Shown in pieces: positions 1 to 11,525 of a stretch of DNA of 64,000 bases (its first letter is position 1; the number at the start of each line of letters is the position of its first letter). Position numbers and translations under genes: made by a program. A model generated the notes under the pieces. The model was given only the letters and a program-made list of their open reading frames with translations, ran no database searches and was not told where the DNA came from. This DNA is from Microbulbifer pacificus (GTDB taxonomy: Bacteria > Pseudomonadota > Gammaproteobacteria > Pseudomonadales > Cellvibrionaceae), in NCBI RefSeq assembly GCF_033723955.1, contig NZ_CP137555.1:3898001-3962000 (forward strand), given 5' to 3'.

Positions 1-7
1 ACCACCC
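1..7 (-). tRNA. 5' tip of a tRNA, probably tRNA-Val, cut by the window edge
   Basis: Only the first seven bases of the gene lie in the window. They read GGGTGGT on the minus strand, the same as the acceptor strand of the complete tRNA-Val at 1191-1266. The flank immediately upstream also matches the flank of that complete gene over about 25 bases. This suggests a second copy of the same tRNA promoter and tRNA just outside the window. Confidence 0.5.
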
Positions 8-24
8 CGCGTCAGGAGCTGCGT

Positions 25-52
25 ATATTAATGATAGTTTTTAGAGATGCAA
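25..52 (-). promoter_or_regulatory. Promoter of the truncated tRNA at the left edge
   Basis: Read on the minus strand there is a -35 box TTGCAT (52-47), a 16-base spacer and a -10 box TAATAT (30-25). It lies about 17 bases before the tRNA 5' end. The arrangement copies the promoter at 1284-1311 before the complete tRNA-Val, with the same spacing and near-identical bases between -10 and the tRNA. Confidence 0.6.
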
Positions 53-220
53 CTGTTGGATAAAATTTCTTTTCATTTTTTTTGACGACAGTGGTGCGCT
101 GAATTCTAATGCCGTCGAGTTCGGCGGTTTCGGATGCGCGTCACTGCCGTGACTTTTGTAAGTCGGTAGTATTTTTGTTAACCGTTAGTGTTTTGTTTTC
201 CTCAATTGAAAGGTGTTTCC

Positions 221-940
221 ATGAAGCAAAGTTGGGTTGTTGTCGGGCTGTTAGCGGGCACGATGATGGGGGCGCTGGCCGGCTGCCAGAATATGGAAGC
301 GGCTTCCCCGTGGGTGGATCTGGGAAATCAGGTTGCTAAAAATGCCGGCTACGATACCGATTCGAGATTGTCCCGCGCTATTAAGGACACGCTCAATGCC
401 AGCACCGACCGCGCCAGTGCGGGGTTGTCGCAGCAGGGTGCATTTAACCTGCGGTTACCGGCATCCGCGCAGCCCGTAGTCAATAGCTTGCGTCAATACG
501 GGTTTGGCAGCTACGTGGATCAGCTCGAGCTGGCGATGAATCGGGGTGCGGAGCAGGCCGCGGTTGAAGCGGCGCCGGTGTTCAAGCAGGCCATTGCCGG
601 GATGACCGTTAATGATGCGCTGGGAATTATTCGTGGTGGCGACACCGCCGCAACGAGTTATTTCCGCGGCCAGACCGAAAGTACGCTGCGCTCGCGGTTT
701 CAGCCGATTGTTGAAGCCAACCTGCAGAAGACTGGTTTCTATGAGCAGTACAAAAGCATGTTGGCGGTATACGAAAACTTGCCCATCGCCAACAAGCCCA
801 GCATGGACGTAGAGCGCTACGTGCTCGATAGCAGCATGACCGCATTGTTTACTCGTATCGGCGAAGAGGAAGCGCTGATTCGGAAGGACCCGGTTGCCCG
901 GGGGAGTGTGTTGATTGGCCAGGTATTTGGCGAGGGTTGA
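221..940 (+). CDS. DUF4197 family lipoprotein
   Basis: A 239-residue protein with a lipoprotein signal peptide: a hydrophobic stretch follows Lys2 and ends in the lipobox LAGC, so Cys22 is the likely lipidated residue. The rest is a helical domain that matches my recollection of DUF4197, a family of unknown function common in Gammaproteobacteria. The start at 221 was chosen over an upstream in-frame ATG at 188 because it gives a clean signal peptide and has an AGGTG ribosome site at 211-215. The gene stands alone, ends in a strong terminator, and faces convergent tRNA genes. It should sit on the periplasmic side of a membrane; no enzymatic motif is visible. Confidence 0.8.
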   Translation: MKQSWVVVGLLAGTMMGALAGCQNMEAASPWVDLGNQVAKNAGYDTDSRLSRAIKDTLNASTDRASAGLSQQGAFNLRLPASAQPVVNSLRQYGFGSYVDQLELAMNRGAEQAAVEAAPVFKQAIAGMTVNDALGIIRGGDTAATSYFRGQTESTLRSRFQPIVEANLQKTGFYEQYKSMLAVYENLPIANKPSMDVERYVLDSSMTALFTRIGEEEALIRKDPVARGSVLIGQVFGEG

Positions 941-980
941 AACCCGTCCGGAGCGCTGCATCGTGGTCCGGCTTGAATGG

Positions 981-1009
981 AAGGGTCCTTAGGGGCCCTT
1001 TTTGTTTTT
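981..1009 (+). terminator. Rho-independent terminator after the DUF4197 gene
   Basis: A short GC-rich hairpin (AAGGGTCC, four-base loop, GGGCCCTT with one bulge) is followed directly by a T-rich run. It lies 40 bases after the stop codon. Confidence 0.8.
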
Positions 1010-1022
1010 GGCAAATTCGCAC

Positions 1023-1064
1023 ATACAAAAAAGGCCCACACTTTCGTGTGAGCCTTTTTTGTAT
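1023..1064 (-). terminator. Bidirectional terminator after the tRNA-Val/tRNA-Asp operon
   Basis: An inverted repeat ATACAAAAAAGGC...GCCTTTTTTGTAT encloses a CACAC/GTGTG stem tip. Runs of A and T on both sides let it work in either direction. It lies two bases beyond the tRNA-Asp 3' end, so it ends the tRNA transcript and insulates it from the convergent DUF4197 gene. Confidence 0.85.
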
Positions 1065-1065
1065 A

Positions 1066-1142
1066 TGGCGGACCGGACGGGACTCGAACCCGCGACCTCC
1101 GGCGTGACAGGCCGGCATTCTAACCAACTGAACTACCGGTCC
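1066..1142 (-). tRNA. tRNA-Asp (anticodon GTC)
   Basis: A complete 77-base tRNA with an encoded CCA end. The acceptor arm GGACCGG pairs with CCGGTCC. The D-loop (AGTTCAGTTGGTTAGAAT), the anticodon loop with GTC and the T-loop GGTTCGAGTCC are all canonical and close to E. coli tRNA-Asp. It is the second gene of a two-tRNA operon, 48 bases after tRNA-Val. Confidence 0.97.
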
Positions 1143-1190
1143 GCATTCCTGATCACCCTTTGAAAACTCTGCCAGGCAGATGAAAGGGAG

Positions 1191-1266
1191 TGGTGGGTGG
1201 TACAGGGGTCGAACCTGTGACCTACGCCTTGTAAGGGCGCCGCTCTACCAACTGAGCTAACCACCC
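1191..1266 (-). tRNA. tRNA-Val (anticodon TAC)
   Basis: A complete 76-base tRNA with encoded CCA. The acceptor GGGTGGT pairs with ACCACCC. The anticodon loop is CTTACAA with anticodon TAC, and the T-loop GGTTCGACCCC is canonical. It is the first gene of the operon and is read before tRNA-Asp. Confidence 0.97.
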
Positions 1267-1283
1267 CGCGTCAGGAGCTGCGT

Positions 1284-1311
1284 ATAGTAATGATATTTTT
1301 TGGGGCGTCAA
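1284..1311 (-). promoter_or_regulatory. Sigma-70 promoter of the tRNA-Val/tRNA-Asp operon
   Basis: On the minus strand there is a -35 box TTGACG (1311-1306), a 16-base spacer and a -10 box TACTAT (1289-1284), followed 17 bases later by the tRNA-Val 5' end. A near-copy occurs at 25-52. Confidence 0.7.
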
Positions 1312-1443
1312 CGCTTTTTGAAAAAAATATTGTGATTCAATGGGTTATGGCGCTCCGCCGCCCTTTCTGCGCCGGATTTGGGCGGGCGTGTCGGGGCGGC
1401 CTGGCACTGCTATAATCGCCCGACTTTCCATTGGAGAAGATCA

Positions 1444-1974
1444 GTGCTGAACAAGATCGAACAGAAGCCGCTGGGCGCTGTGTGGACACTGCTGCTGGCG
1501 GTGGTCATGTACGCAGGTGCCAGTTGGGCATCGGTGGAGGTAGAGCCGCTGTCGAGTGCCGAGCTGCAGGCGCGCTATCAGGTGCTGATCGAGGAGATGC
1601 GCTGTCCCAAGTGCCAGAATCAGAATCTGGCGGGATCCGACTCCATGGTGGCCATGGACCTGCGTCGCGAGATTCGCCGCTTACTGGAAGAGGGGTTCAG
1701 TGATGCGGAAGTCCAGGATTATATGGTGGCACGCTACGGGGACTTCGTGCTCTACCGGCCGCCACTGCAACGTAACACCATGGCGCTGTGGTTCGCGCCC
1801 GGTGTGTTCGCTGCGCTGGGGCTGCTTACGTTGATCGTAATTGTGGTGCGTTCTCGCAATGGTCGCGGTGGCAGGCAGGATCAGGATGCGCAGGAATTGA
1901 GCGCGGAAGAACAGCAGCGGCTGGCAGAGTTGCTGAATGCGGGCGAGCAGGGCGGAAGCAAAAACAATGATTGA
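1444..1974 (+). CDS. ccmH: Cytochrome c maturation protein CcmH
   Basis: A 176-residue membrane-anchored thiol oxidoreductase of system I cytochrome c maturation, which keeps apocytochrome cysteines reduced for haem ligation. The redox motif RCPKCQNQN gives Cys54 and Cys57. An N-terminal signal segment (about residues 12-31) and a C-terminal membrane helix (about 113-135) place the motif in the periplasm. The GTG start at 1444 has a GGAG ribosome site eight bases upstream and gives the usual family length; longer in-frame starts lack support. A TATAAT hexamer at 1411 may be its -10 box. The gene overlaps ccmI by eight bases. No other ccm genes flank it, so ccmHI here is separated from the main operon. 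Confidence 0.93.
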   Translation: MLNKIEQKPLGAVWTLLLAVVMYAGASWASVEVEPLSSAELQARYQVLIEEMRCPKCQNQNLAGSDSMVAMDLRREIRRLLEEGFSDAEVQDYMVARYGDFVLYRPPLQRNTMALWFAPGVFAALGLLTLIVIVVRSRNGRGGRQDQDAQELSAEEQQRLAELLNAGEQGGSKNND

Positions 1975-3268
1975 TCTCTGGTTAATACTGGCGCTGTTGC
2001 TGTTGCCTTTGGCGGCTATTATTGCCTGGCCGTTGCTGCGCCCAGGTAAGCGCGCGGTCGCGCCCGGGGCAAATGCCGTGGATGTGAACGACAGTGCTGA
2101 CCTGCAGACGCAAACCGCGCTGTATCGCGAGCATCTGGCCGAATTGGAGGCCTCGCGGGCCAGTGGTGCGGTGGATGAGGCGCAGTACCAGTCGTTGAAA
2201 GCGGATCTCGCGCGCAAGCTGCTTGCGGAAGAGGGGGGTGGTTACCGCATGGCCCCTGCACGTCAGGGAGGGCGCGGCCTGTTGTTTGCGCTGGCATTCC
2301 TGTTGCCGTTTGTCGCGGTGGGGCTGTATTTCTATTGGGGCTCCTATAACGATCTCGCCCTGTATCGCGATATTGCCGCCAGCCAGACCGGAAAAACTGA
2401 TTTGGTGGCAGAAGCGCGCATTACACAACAGCTGCGCGCGCGTGCGGACTCTCACCCGGAGGACCTGACCAGTCGCTATGTGCTGGCCCAGCGCCTGCTG
2501 GTCAGTAACGACCTGAATGGTGCGATTGCCCAGTACCGCTATATTGTCGCCCGTGAGCCTCAGGCCGTGAATGTCCGTGCGGAGCTGGCGCAAGCGCTGT
2601 TTTTTGCCAGTGGTTCACAGATGTCACCGGAAGTCGTTAAAGAGGTCGCGCTGGTGCTGGAAGCGCAGCCGAATAACACCACCGCTCTCGGTTTGGCGGG
2701 TATCGCCGCATTCGAGCGCGAAGACTTTGCCGCGGCGCGCGCTCACTGGCAGAGTGCGCTGGCGCAGATGCCTGCGGGCTCCAGTGCCGCCCAGGCATTG
2801 TCTGCCGGTGTCGCTCGCGCGGAACAGGCTTTGGCGGAAGCCGGGGGCGAGCAAGGGCAACAGTCGATTGCTCAGGTGCCCGCGGCATCTGCATCCGGCG
2901 GTGCGGAAGAGCCCGCCGTCCCTGCAGGCGAGAACCGTATTGCGGTCAAGGTCACCCTTCCCGAGGGGGTGCAGGTTTCCCCGGATACCCCGGTATTCAT
3001 CTACGCTCGCACCGAGGAAAGCCCCATGCCGCTCGCTATCGTGCGCCTCGCCGCGGCAGACCTGCCGGCGGAAGTGGTGCTGGATGAGTCCAGGGCGATG
3101 ATGCCTGGGCGTAGCCTCAAGACCGTAGATCAGGTGCAGCTGGTGGCGCGTCTGGCCATCAATGGCAATGCCCGCCCGGCGCCGGGGGACTGGCAGGGCG
3201 AAATCAAGATGCTGCCTCGCAGCGACTGGTCGAAACCGGTACATATCGCCATCGACCAGCAAATGTGA
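1967..3268 (+). CDS. ccmI: Cytochrome c maturation protein CcmI (TPR)
   Basis: A 433-residue protein with two N-terminal membrane helices (about residues 3-22 and 103-122) around a cytoplasmic loop. A periplasmic region with TPR helices follows (about 150-290), then an Ala/Gly/Pro-rich linker and a beta-rich C-terminal domain. In the family CcmI is a chaperone that binds apocytochrome c C-termini and hands them to the CcmFH ligase. The start at 1967 (ATG in the ATGATTGA overlap with ccmH) implies translational coupling. It ends the two-gene unit; no strong terminator follows. Confidence 0.9.
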   Translation: MIDLWLILALLLLPLAAIIAWPLLRPGKRAVAPGANAVDVNDSADLQTQTALYREHLAELEASRASGAVDEAQYQSLKADLARKLLAEEGGGYRMAPARQGGRGLLFALAFLLPFVAVGLYFYWGSYNDLALYRDIAASQTGKTDLVAEARITQQLRARADSHPEDLTSRYVLAQRLLVSNDLNGAIAQYRYIVAREPQAVNVRAELAQALFFASGSQMSPEVVKEVALVLEAQPNNTTALGLAGIAAFEREDFAAARAHWQSALAQMPAGSSAAQALSAGVARAEQALAEAGGEQGQQSIAQVPAASASGGAEEPAVPAGENRIAVKVTLPEGVQVSPDTPVFIYARTEESPMPLAIVRLAAADLPAEVVLDESRAMMPGRSLKTVDQVQLVARLAINGNARPAPGDWQGEIKMLPRSDWSKPVHIAIDQQM

Positions 3269-3351
3269 CGGTTTCGCGCACGCCCCGCGACCACTAGCCC
3301 GTAACCTCTAAGCGGGGCTGAGGGCTTTGGCCTGCGCGGTCAAAATTAGCG

Positions 3352-3380
3352 CTGAAACCCTGCCCGCAGCCATGTACAAT
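3352..3380 (+). promoter_or_regulatory. Candidate sigma-70 promoter of smc
   Basis: CTGAAA (3352-3357), a 17-base spacer and TACAAT (3375-3380) lie in the 255-base gap before smc. It would leave a leader of about 135 bases. The boxes fit the consensus in 10 of 12 positions, but nothing else supports the call. Confidence 0.45.
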
Positions 3381-3523
3381 CGGCGGTTTGCAAAAACAAA
3401 GCGGCGATTTGGCGTCTATCTATTGAAATAGGTGTCCGGATCACCCGGAGATTACAACGAAGAGCGTTCGGCGGCGGTGCATAGTGACCGTACGGACGCC
3501 GTGTATTACCGAGTTTCAAGACC

Positions 3524-6500
3524 ATGCGTTTGAAGTGCATCAAGCTGGCCGGGTTCAAGTCCTTCGTCGACCCGACCACCGTTTACTTCCCCTCCAATCT
3601 CAGCGCCGTGGTCGGCCCCAACGGCTGTGGCAAGTCCAATACCATTGACGCCGTGCGCTGGGTGATGGGGGAATCGTCCGCCAAGAACCTGCGCGGCGAC
3701 TCCATGACCGACGTCATTTTCAACGGCTCCAGTGGCCGCAAGCCGGTTGGTCAGGCGTCCATCGAGCTGGTGTTCGACAACTCCGCGGGCAAGCTCACCG
3801 GCGAGTACGCAGCGTTCAGCGAGATCTCCATCAAGCGCAAGGTGACCCGTGACGGGCAGAACATTTATTACCTGAATGGTGAAAAGTGCCGCCGCCGCGA
3901 TGTAACCGACCTGTTTCTGGGTACCGGTCTGGGTCCGCGCAGCTACGCCATCATCGAGCAGGGGATGATCTCCAAGCTGATCGAGGCGAAGCCGGAAGAT
4001 CTGCGGGTATTTATCGAAGAAGCCGCGGGTATCTCCAAGTACAAGGAGCGTCGCCGCGACACCGAAAACCGCATGCGCCGCACCAAGGAGAACCTGGAGC
4101 GTCTTACCGATATTCGCGACGAGCTGGATCGCCAGCTGTCGCGACTCGAGCGCCAGTCGGCGGCAGCTGAGAAGTACAGCCGCTTCAAAGAGGAAGAGCG
4201 TACTCACAAGGCGCACCTGCAAGCACTGAAATACCGCGAGCTGGACGATCAGACCCGGACCAAACAGCAGCAGATTGGCGAGCTCGAGCTCACCGTGGAA
4301 GAACTGGTGACCCGCCAGGTGAGCTGTGACACCGGCATCGAAACCCAGCGAGTCGCGTATCACGAATTTTCCGATGCATTTAATGAAGTGCAGGGCCGCT
4401 TTTACTCCGTGGGCGCAGATATCGCGCGTCTGGAACAGAGTATTTCCCATGCCCGTGAGCGCAATTCCCGCTTGCAGTCCGATCTCGCGCGCACCGAACA
4501 GGAATTCGCGGAATCCCAGTCGCTGTTGGCGGCGGATCAGGAGCGGGCACTGGAGTTTGAAGCCGAGCTGGAAGTGATCGTGCCGGACCTGGATATGGTT
4601 CAGGCGGCAGAAGAGGAGTCTGCCCAGACCCTGCTCACCGCCGAAGACCAGATGCGCGAGTGGCAAAACGAGTGGGACCAGTTCAACCAGGGCGCCTCCG
4701 ACTCCCGCCAGCGTGCGGAGGTTCAGCAATCCCGTATCCAGCATCTGGAAACTTCCTCCCAGCGCCTGCGCGACCGCATCAATAAATTACAGAGTGAGCT
4801 GGAAAGTCTCAGCGGTTCTGCGGACGACAGCGAACTGGAACAGCAAAATGAAGAGCTGGCGGAAATGGAGATGCAGCTCAGCGAGCTGCGGGACTCCATT
4901 TCCGAGCAGGTGGAGCAGTTGTCTGACCTGCGCCGCCAGGAAACCGACATCGCCAGTGATCTGGACAAGGAGCGCCTGCAACTGCAAACCAGTCGCGGTC
5001 GCCAGGCTTCCCTCGAGGCACTGCAGCAGGCCGCCATGGGGCAGGGCAAGGCGGTCGCCAGCTGGCTGGAACAGCACAACCTGCAGGGGCGCCCGCGTTT
5101 GGCGGAGCAGATCCGCGCGCAATCCGGCTGGGAGGCTGCGGTGGAAACCGTGCTTGGAGCCCAGCTGCAGGCGGTTTGCATCGACCAGATTGAATCGCTG
5201 AAGGAATCCCTCGCAAGCTTCGAGGGTGGCCAGGCGGTATTTGTCGACGGCCGCAGCGTGGCGTCGTCCAGCGCCGGCAGCCTGCCCAAGCTGGCGGATG
5301 TGGTTGAGGCTCCGCTGTCCCTGGCAGGGCTGATTGATGGCATCTACACCGCGGAGGACCTGACTGCGGCACTGGCCCAGCGCGACCAGTTGAACGGGAG
5401 CGAGTCCATCGTCACCCGCGATGGCCTGTGGGTCGGGCCCAACTGGCTGCGTGTGAGCCGCGGCGCCGATGCCGAGGCCGGGGTACTGGCACGAAAACAG
5501 GAGCTGGAGAATCTCTCCCTGTCCCTGGAAGAATGCGAGGCGCGGATCGAGGAATTGACCGAGCAGCGCGAGCAATTGCGCAGCCGCGCCGGCGAGCTGG
5601 AAACCGGTATCGAGCAGGCCCGTAACAACGCCGAGCAGCTGAATCGCCGCACCGGCGACCTGCGCAGCCAGTTGTCTGCACAGCGTGCGCGCCAGGAGCA
5701 GATGGACGAGCGCCGCCGCCGCATCGAGCAGGAAATTGCCGAAGTGCGCGAGCAGAAAGAGGCGGAATCCGAATCCATTTCCGAGGCCCGCATCGCCTTG
5801 CAGGAGGCGGTGGAGGCCATGAGCGACGATACCGACCGGCGTGAAACCATGCTGGCGCGCCGCGAGGCCCTGCGCGAAGCCCTCGATACCGCCCGCCAGC
5901 GCGCCCGCGAAGACAAGGACCGCTCTCACGAGCTGGCCATGCGCGAGCAATCCGTGCGCACGCAAAAGGTATCGCTGGAGCGCACCCTGCAGGTACTGCG
6001 GGAGCAGGTCGAGCGGCTGCAGGAGCGCCGCGAACAGTTGCATCTGCAGATGGAAGAGGCCCAGGATCCGTCACAGGATTACCAGGGCGAGCTGGAGGAG
6101 AAACTCGCCCAGCGCATCGACGTCGAGCAGGAACTGGTCGAAGCTCGCAAGAAGCTCGAGGAGGTGGAAACCACTCTGCGCAGTCACGAGCAGGAGCGCC
6201 AGAAGGCGGAGTCCGCACTGCAGGGCGTGCGCGCCCAGCTGGAAATGCAGCGCCTGGAAGCCAGATCGCTGGAAACCCAGCGCAATGGCCTGGTTGAGCA
6301 GCTGCGGGAGTCCGATCACGATGTGGCGCAACTGCTGGAAGAGCTCCCGGAAGAGCTGACGATCGACGCTGTGCAGCAGGATATCGAGCTGGTGGCCGCG
6401 CGCATCTCACGTCTCGGCCCCATCAACCTGGCGGCCATCGACGAATACAAGCAGGAGTCCGAGCGCAAGCATTACCTGGATCGCCAGTTCGGCGACCTGA

Positions 6501-7027
6501 ACGACGCGCTGGAAACCCTGGAAAACGCAATCCGCCGGATCGACAAGGAAACCCGCACCCGCTTCAAGGAGACCTTCGATCAGGTGAATGGCGGCCTGCA
6601 GGAGCTGTTCCCGAAAGTGTTCGGCGGCGGTCACGCCTATCTGGAACTGACTGGCGAGGATCTGCTGGATACCGGTATCGCCATCATGGCGCGCCCACCG
6701 GGCAAGCGGAACAGTACCATCCACCTGCTATCCGGAGGTGAAAAGGCGCTGACCGCGATTGCGCTGGTATTTTCCATCTTCCGCCTCAACCCGGCGCCTT
6801 TCTGTATGCTGGACGAGGTGGACGCGCCCCTGGACGATGCCAACGTGGGTCGCTACGCACGGATGGTGAAAGAAATGTCCGAACACGTGCAATTCATCTA
6901 CATTACTCACAACAAGATCGCGATGGAAATGGCCGATCAGCTGTTGGGTGTGACCATGCACGAGCCGGGCGTATCCCGCCTGGTATCCGTAAACGTGGAA
7001 GAAGCCGCGGAGCTGGCGTCTGCGTGA
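3524..7027 (+). CDS. smc: Chromosome partition protein SMC
   Basis: A 1167-residue ATPase that folds and segregates the chromosome, normally with ScpA and ScpB. The N-terminal Walker A motif GPNGCGKSN lies at residues 31-39. A long coiled coil runs from about 170 to 500, a hinge domain from about 510 to 650, and the return coil from about 660 to 1000. The C-terminal head has the ABC signature LSGGEKALTAIAL near residue 1069 and Walker B CMLDEVDAPLDD near 1095. The length is typical. The gene is followed by zipA and ligA, the order seen in Pseudomonas. This lineage thus uses SMC rather than the MukBEF system of enterobacteria. Confidence 0.98.
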   Translation: MRLKCIKLAGFKSFVDPTTVYFPSNLSAVVGPNGCGKSNTIDAVRWVMGESSAKNLRGDSMTDVIFNGSSGRKPVGQASIELVFDNSAGKLTGEYAAFSEISIKRKVTRDGQNIYYLNGEKCRRRDVTDLFLGTGLGPRSYAIIEQGMISKLIEAKPEDLRVFIEEAAGISKYKERRRDTENRMRRTKENLERLTDIRDELDRQLSRLERQSAAAEKYSRFKEEERTHKAHLQALKYRELDDQTRTKQQQIGELELTVEELVTRQVSCDTGIETQRVAYHEFSDAFNEVQGRFYSVGADIARLEQSISHARERNSRLQSDLARTEQEFAESQSLLAADQERALEFEAELEVIVPDLDMVQAAEEESAQTLLTAEDQMREWQNEWDQFNQGASDSRQRAEVQQSRIQHLETSSQRLRDRINKLQSELESLSGSADDSELEQQNEELAEMEMQLSELRDSISEQVEQLSDLRRQETDIASDLDKERLQLQTSRGRQASLEALQQAAMGQGKAVASWLEQHNLQGRPRLAEQIRAQSGWEAAVETVLGAQLQAVCIDQIESLKESLASFEGGQAVFVDGRSVASSSAGSLPKLADVVEAPLSLAGLIDGIYTAEDLTAALAQRDQLNGSESIVTRDGLWVGPNWLRVSRGADAEAGVLARKQELENLSLSLEECEARIEELTEQREQLRSRAGELETGIEQARNNAEQLNRRTGDLRSQLSAQRARQEQMDERRRRIEQEIAEVREQKEAESESISEARIALQEAVEAMSDDTDRRETMLARREALREALDTARQRAREDKDRSHELAMREQSVRTQKVSLERTLQVLREQVERLQERREQLHLQMEEAQDPSQDYQGELEEKLAQRIDVEQELVEARKKLEEVETTLRSHEQERQKAESALQGVRAQLEMQRLEARSLETQRNGLVEQLRESDHDVAQLLEELPEELTIDAVQQDIELVAARISRLGPINLAAIDEYKQESERKHYLDRQFGDLNDALETLENAIRRIDKETRTRFKETFDQVNGGLQELFPKVFGGGHAYLELTGEDLLDTGIAIMARPPGKRNSTIHLLSGGEKALTAIALVFSIFRLNPAPFCMLDEVDAPLDDANVGRYARMVKEMSEHVQFIYITHNKIAMEMADQLLGVTMHEPGVSRLVSVNVEEAAELASA

Positions 7028-7132
7028 TGAAGGTAGAAAATGGTTGTATCCGGAAGATCCCGGTGAATTGCGGCGAGTGGAATCTGGCTTGGCGGAGTCA
7101 ATGGAAGTCGGCAAAGGGAGAGGGGAGCACAA

Positions 7133-10775
<3,643 letters not shown>

Positions 10776-10783
10776 GATCGGCA

Positions 10784-10824
10784 CCGCCACGGAATTTGAT
10801 TGGAAATTATCCTGTCCGTGGCGG
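10784..10824 (+). terminator. Stem-loop after ligA
   Basis: A perfect 10-base stem (CCGCCACGGA / TCCGTGGCGG) with a 21-base loop starts nine bases after the ligA stop. It is followed by TTGTTTG rather than a clean T-run, so terminator function is plausible but not certain. Confidence 0.45.
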
Positions 10825-10979
10825 GTTGTTTGAAATGCGATCGAATCGTGAATTTGACGACATTCCAAGGTGGCTTTCTCGCTTGCGCGCCGTTACAGTT
10901 GCGGAAATCAGTTTTTTCGACAGTGCCTGCGGACAAGTGTGATGGTGCTGCGGGCAAGTGTAGGGGTTGGCGCAGCGTG

Positions 10980-11411
10980 ATGCAGGGCGATCAGGAATCC
11001 ATCGTTTACGGCTGTATCAAAGACAGCAATAGCCTGACTGGCGGCTGCGAGCGCCGCCGGATAAATCGCGAAGCCATTCTGGCCCTGCCCAGTGCCGACG
11101 AGTGGCCATTCCTGTGCCGCGATATGTTTTCCATTCCCACGATCAAGGTCAAGCAGTCCCAGTATCAGACCGATGTGATTCACTTCGGTGCGTCGTATCG
11201 CGCGATCGAGTATGAATGGAATCACTGGATTCAGAAATTCGAAGAACTGTTGCGCAGTATGTACTGGGTGTCCGCCACCGTGCACCTGGAAACCGAACTC
11301 TCCGGCACCCACTCCTTCAACTGGGAAGCTGCCGGCCTGTACCACGAACCCGGCTGCGGAGAAATGCAGGTGCGCTGCGAGTGGACCCAGGAAGGGCGCG
11401 TCAGCGTCTGA
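10980..11411 (+). CDS. Conserved hypothetical protein of the smc-zipA-ligA neighbourhood
   Basis: A 143-residue soluble protein with no signal peptide or membrane helix. Its pattern (IVYGCIKD near the N-terminus, EWPFLCRDMFSIP, HFGASYRAIEYEWNHWIQKFEELL, ATVHLETELSGTHSFNW) resembles, as I recall, a conserved protein found after ligA in pseudomonads. No function is known to me and no catalytic motif is evident. The start at 10980 was chosen because the homologous-looking part begins there; the open frame extends to 10800 with Cys- and Arg-rich sequence that looks non-coding. No strong ribosome site is seen. Confidence 0.75.
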   Translation: MQGDQESIVYGCIKDSNSLTGGCERRRINREAILALPSADEWPFLCRDMFSIPTIKVKQSQYQTDVIHFGASYRAIEYEWNHWIQKFEELLRSMYWVSATVHLETELSGTHSFNWEAAGLYHEPGCGEMQVRCEWTQEGRVSV

Positions 11412-11525
11412 TTGATTTCGTAACATCCGATTTCCAATTTTCTTCACTGCACACTAAATTGGTAACGGTTTTCCGTTTGCACGATTTGTGTACCCATTTG
11501 GTCTACAGCGCGACAGAGGTGATTC

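Noticed and set aside
10800-10979. Upstream extension of the hypothetical protein after ligA
   Set aside because: The added 60 residues are Cys- and Arg-rich, overlap the stem-loop after ligA and do not resemble the conserved part.
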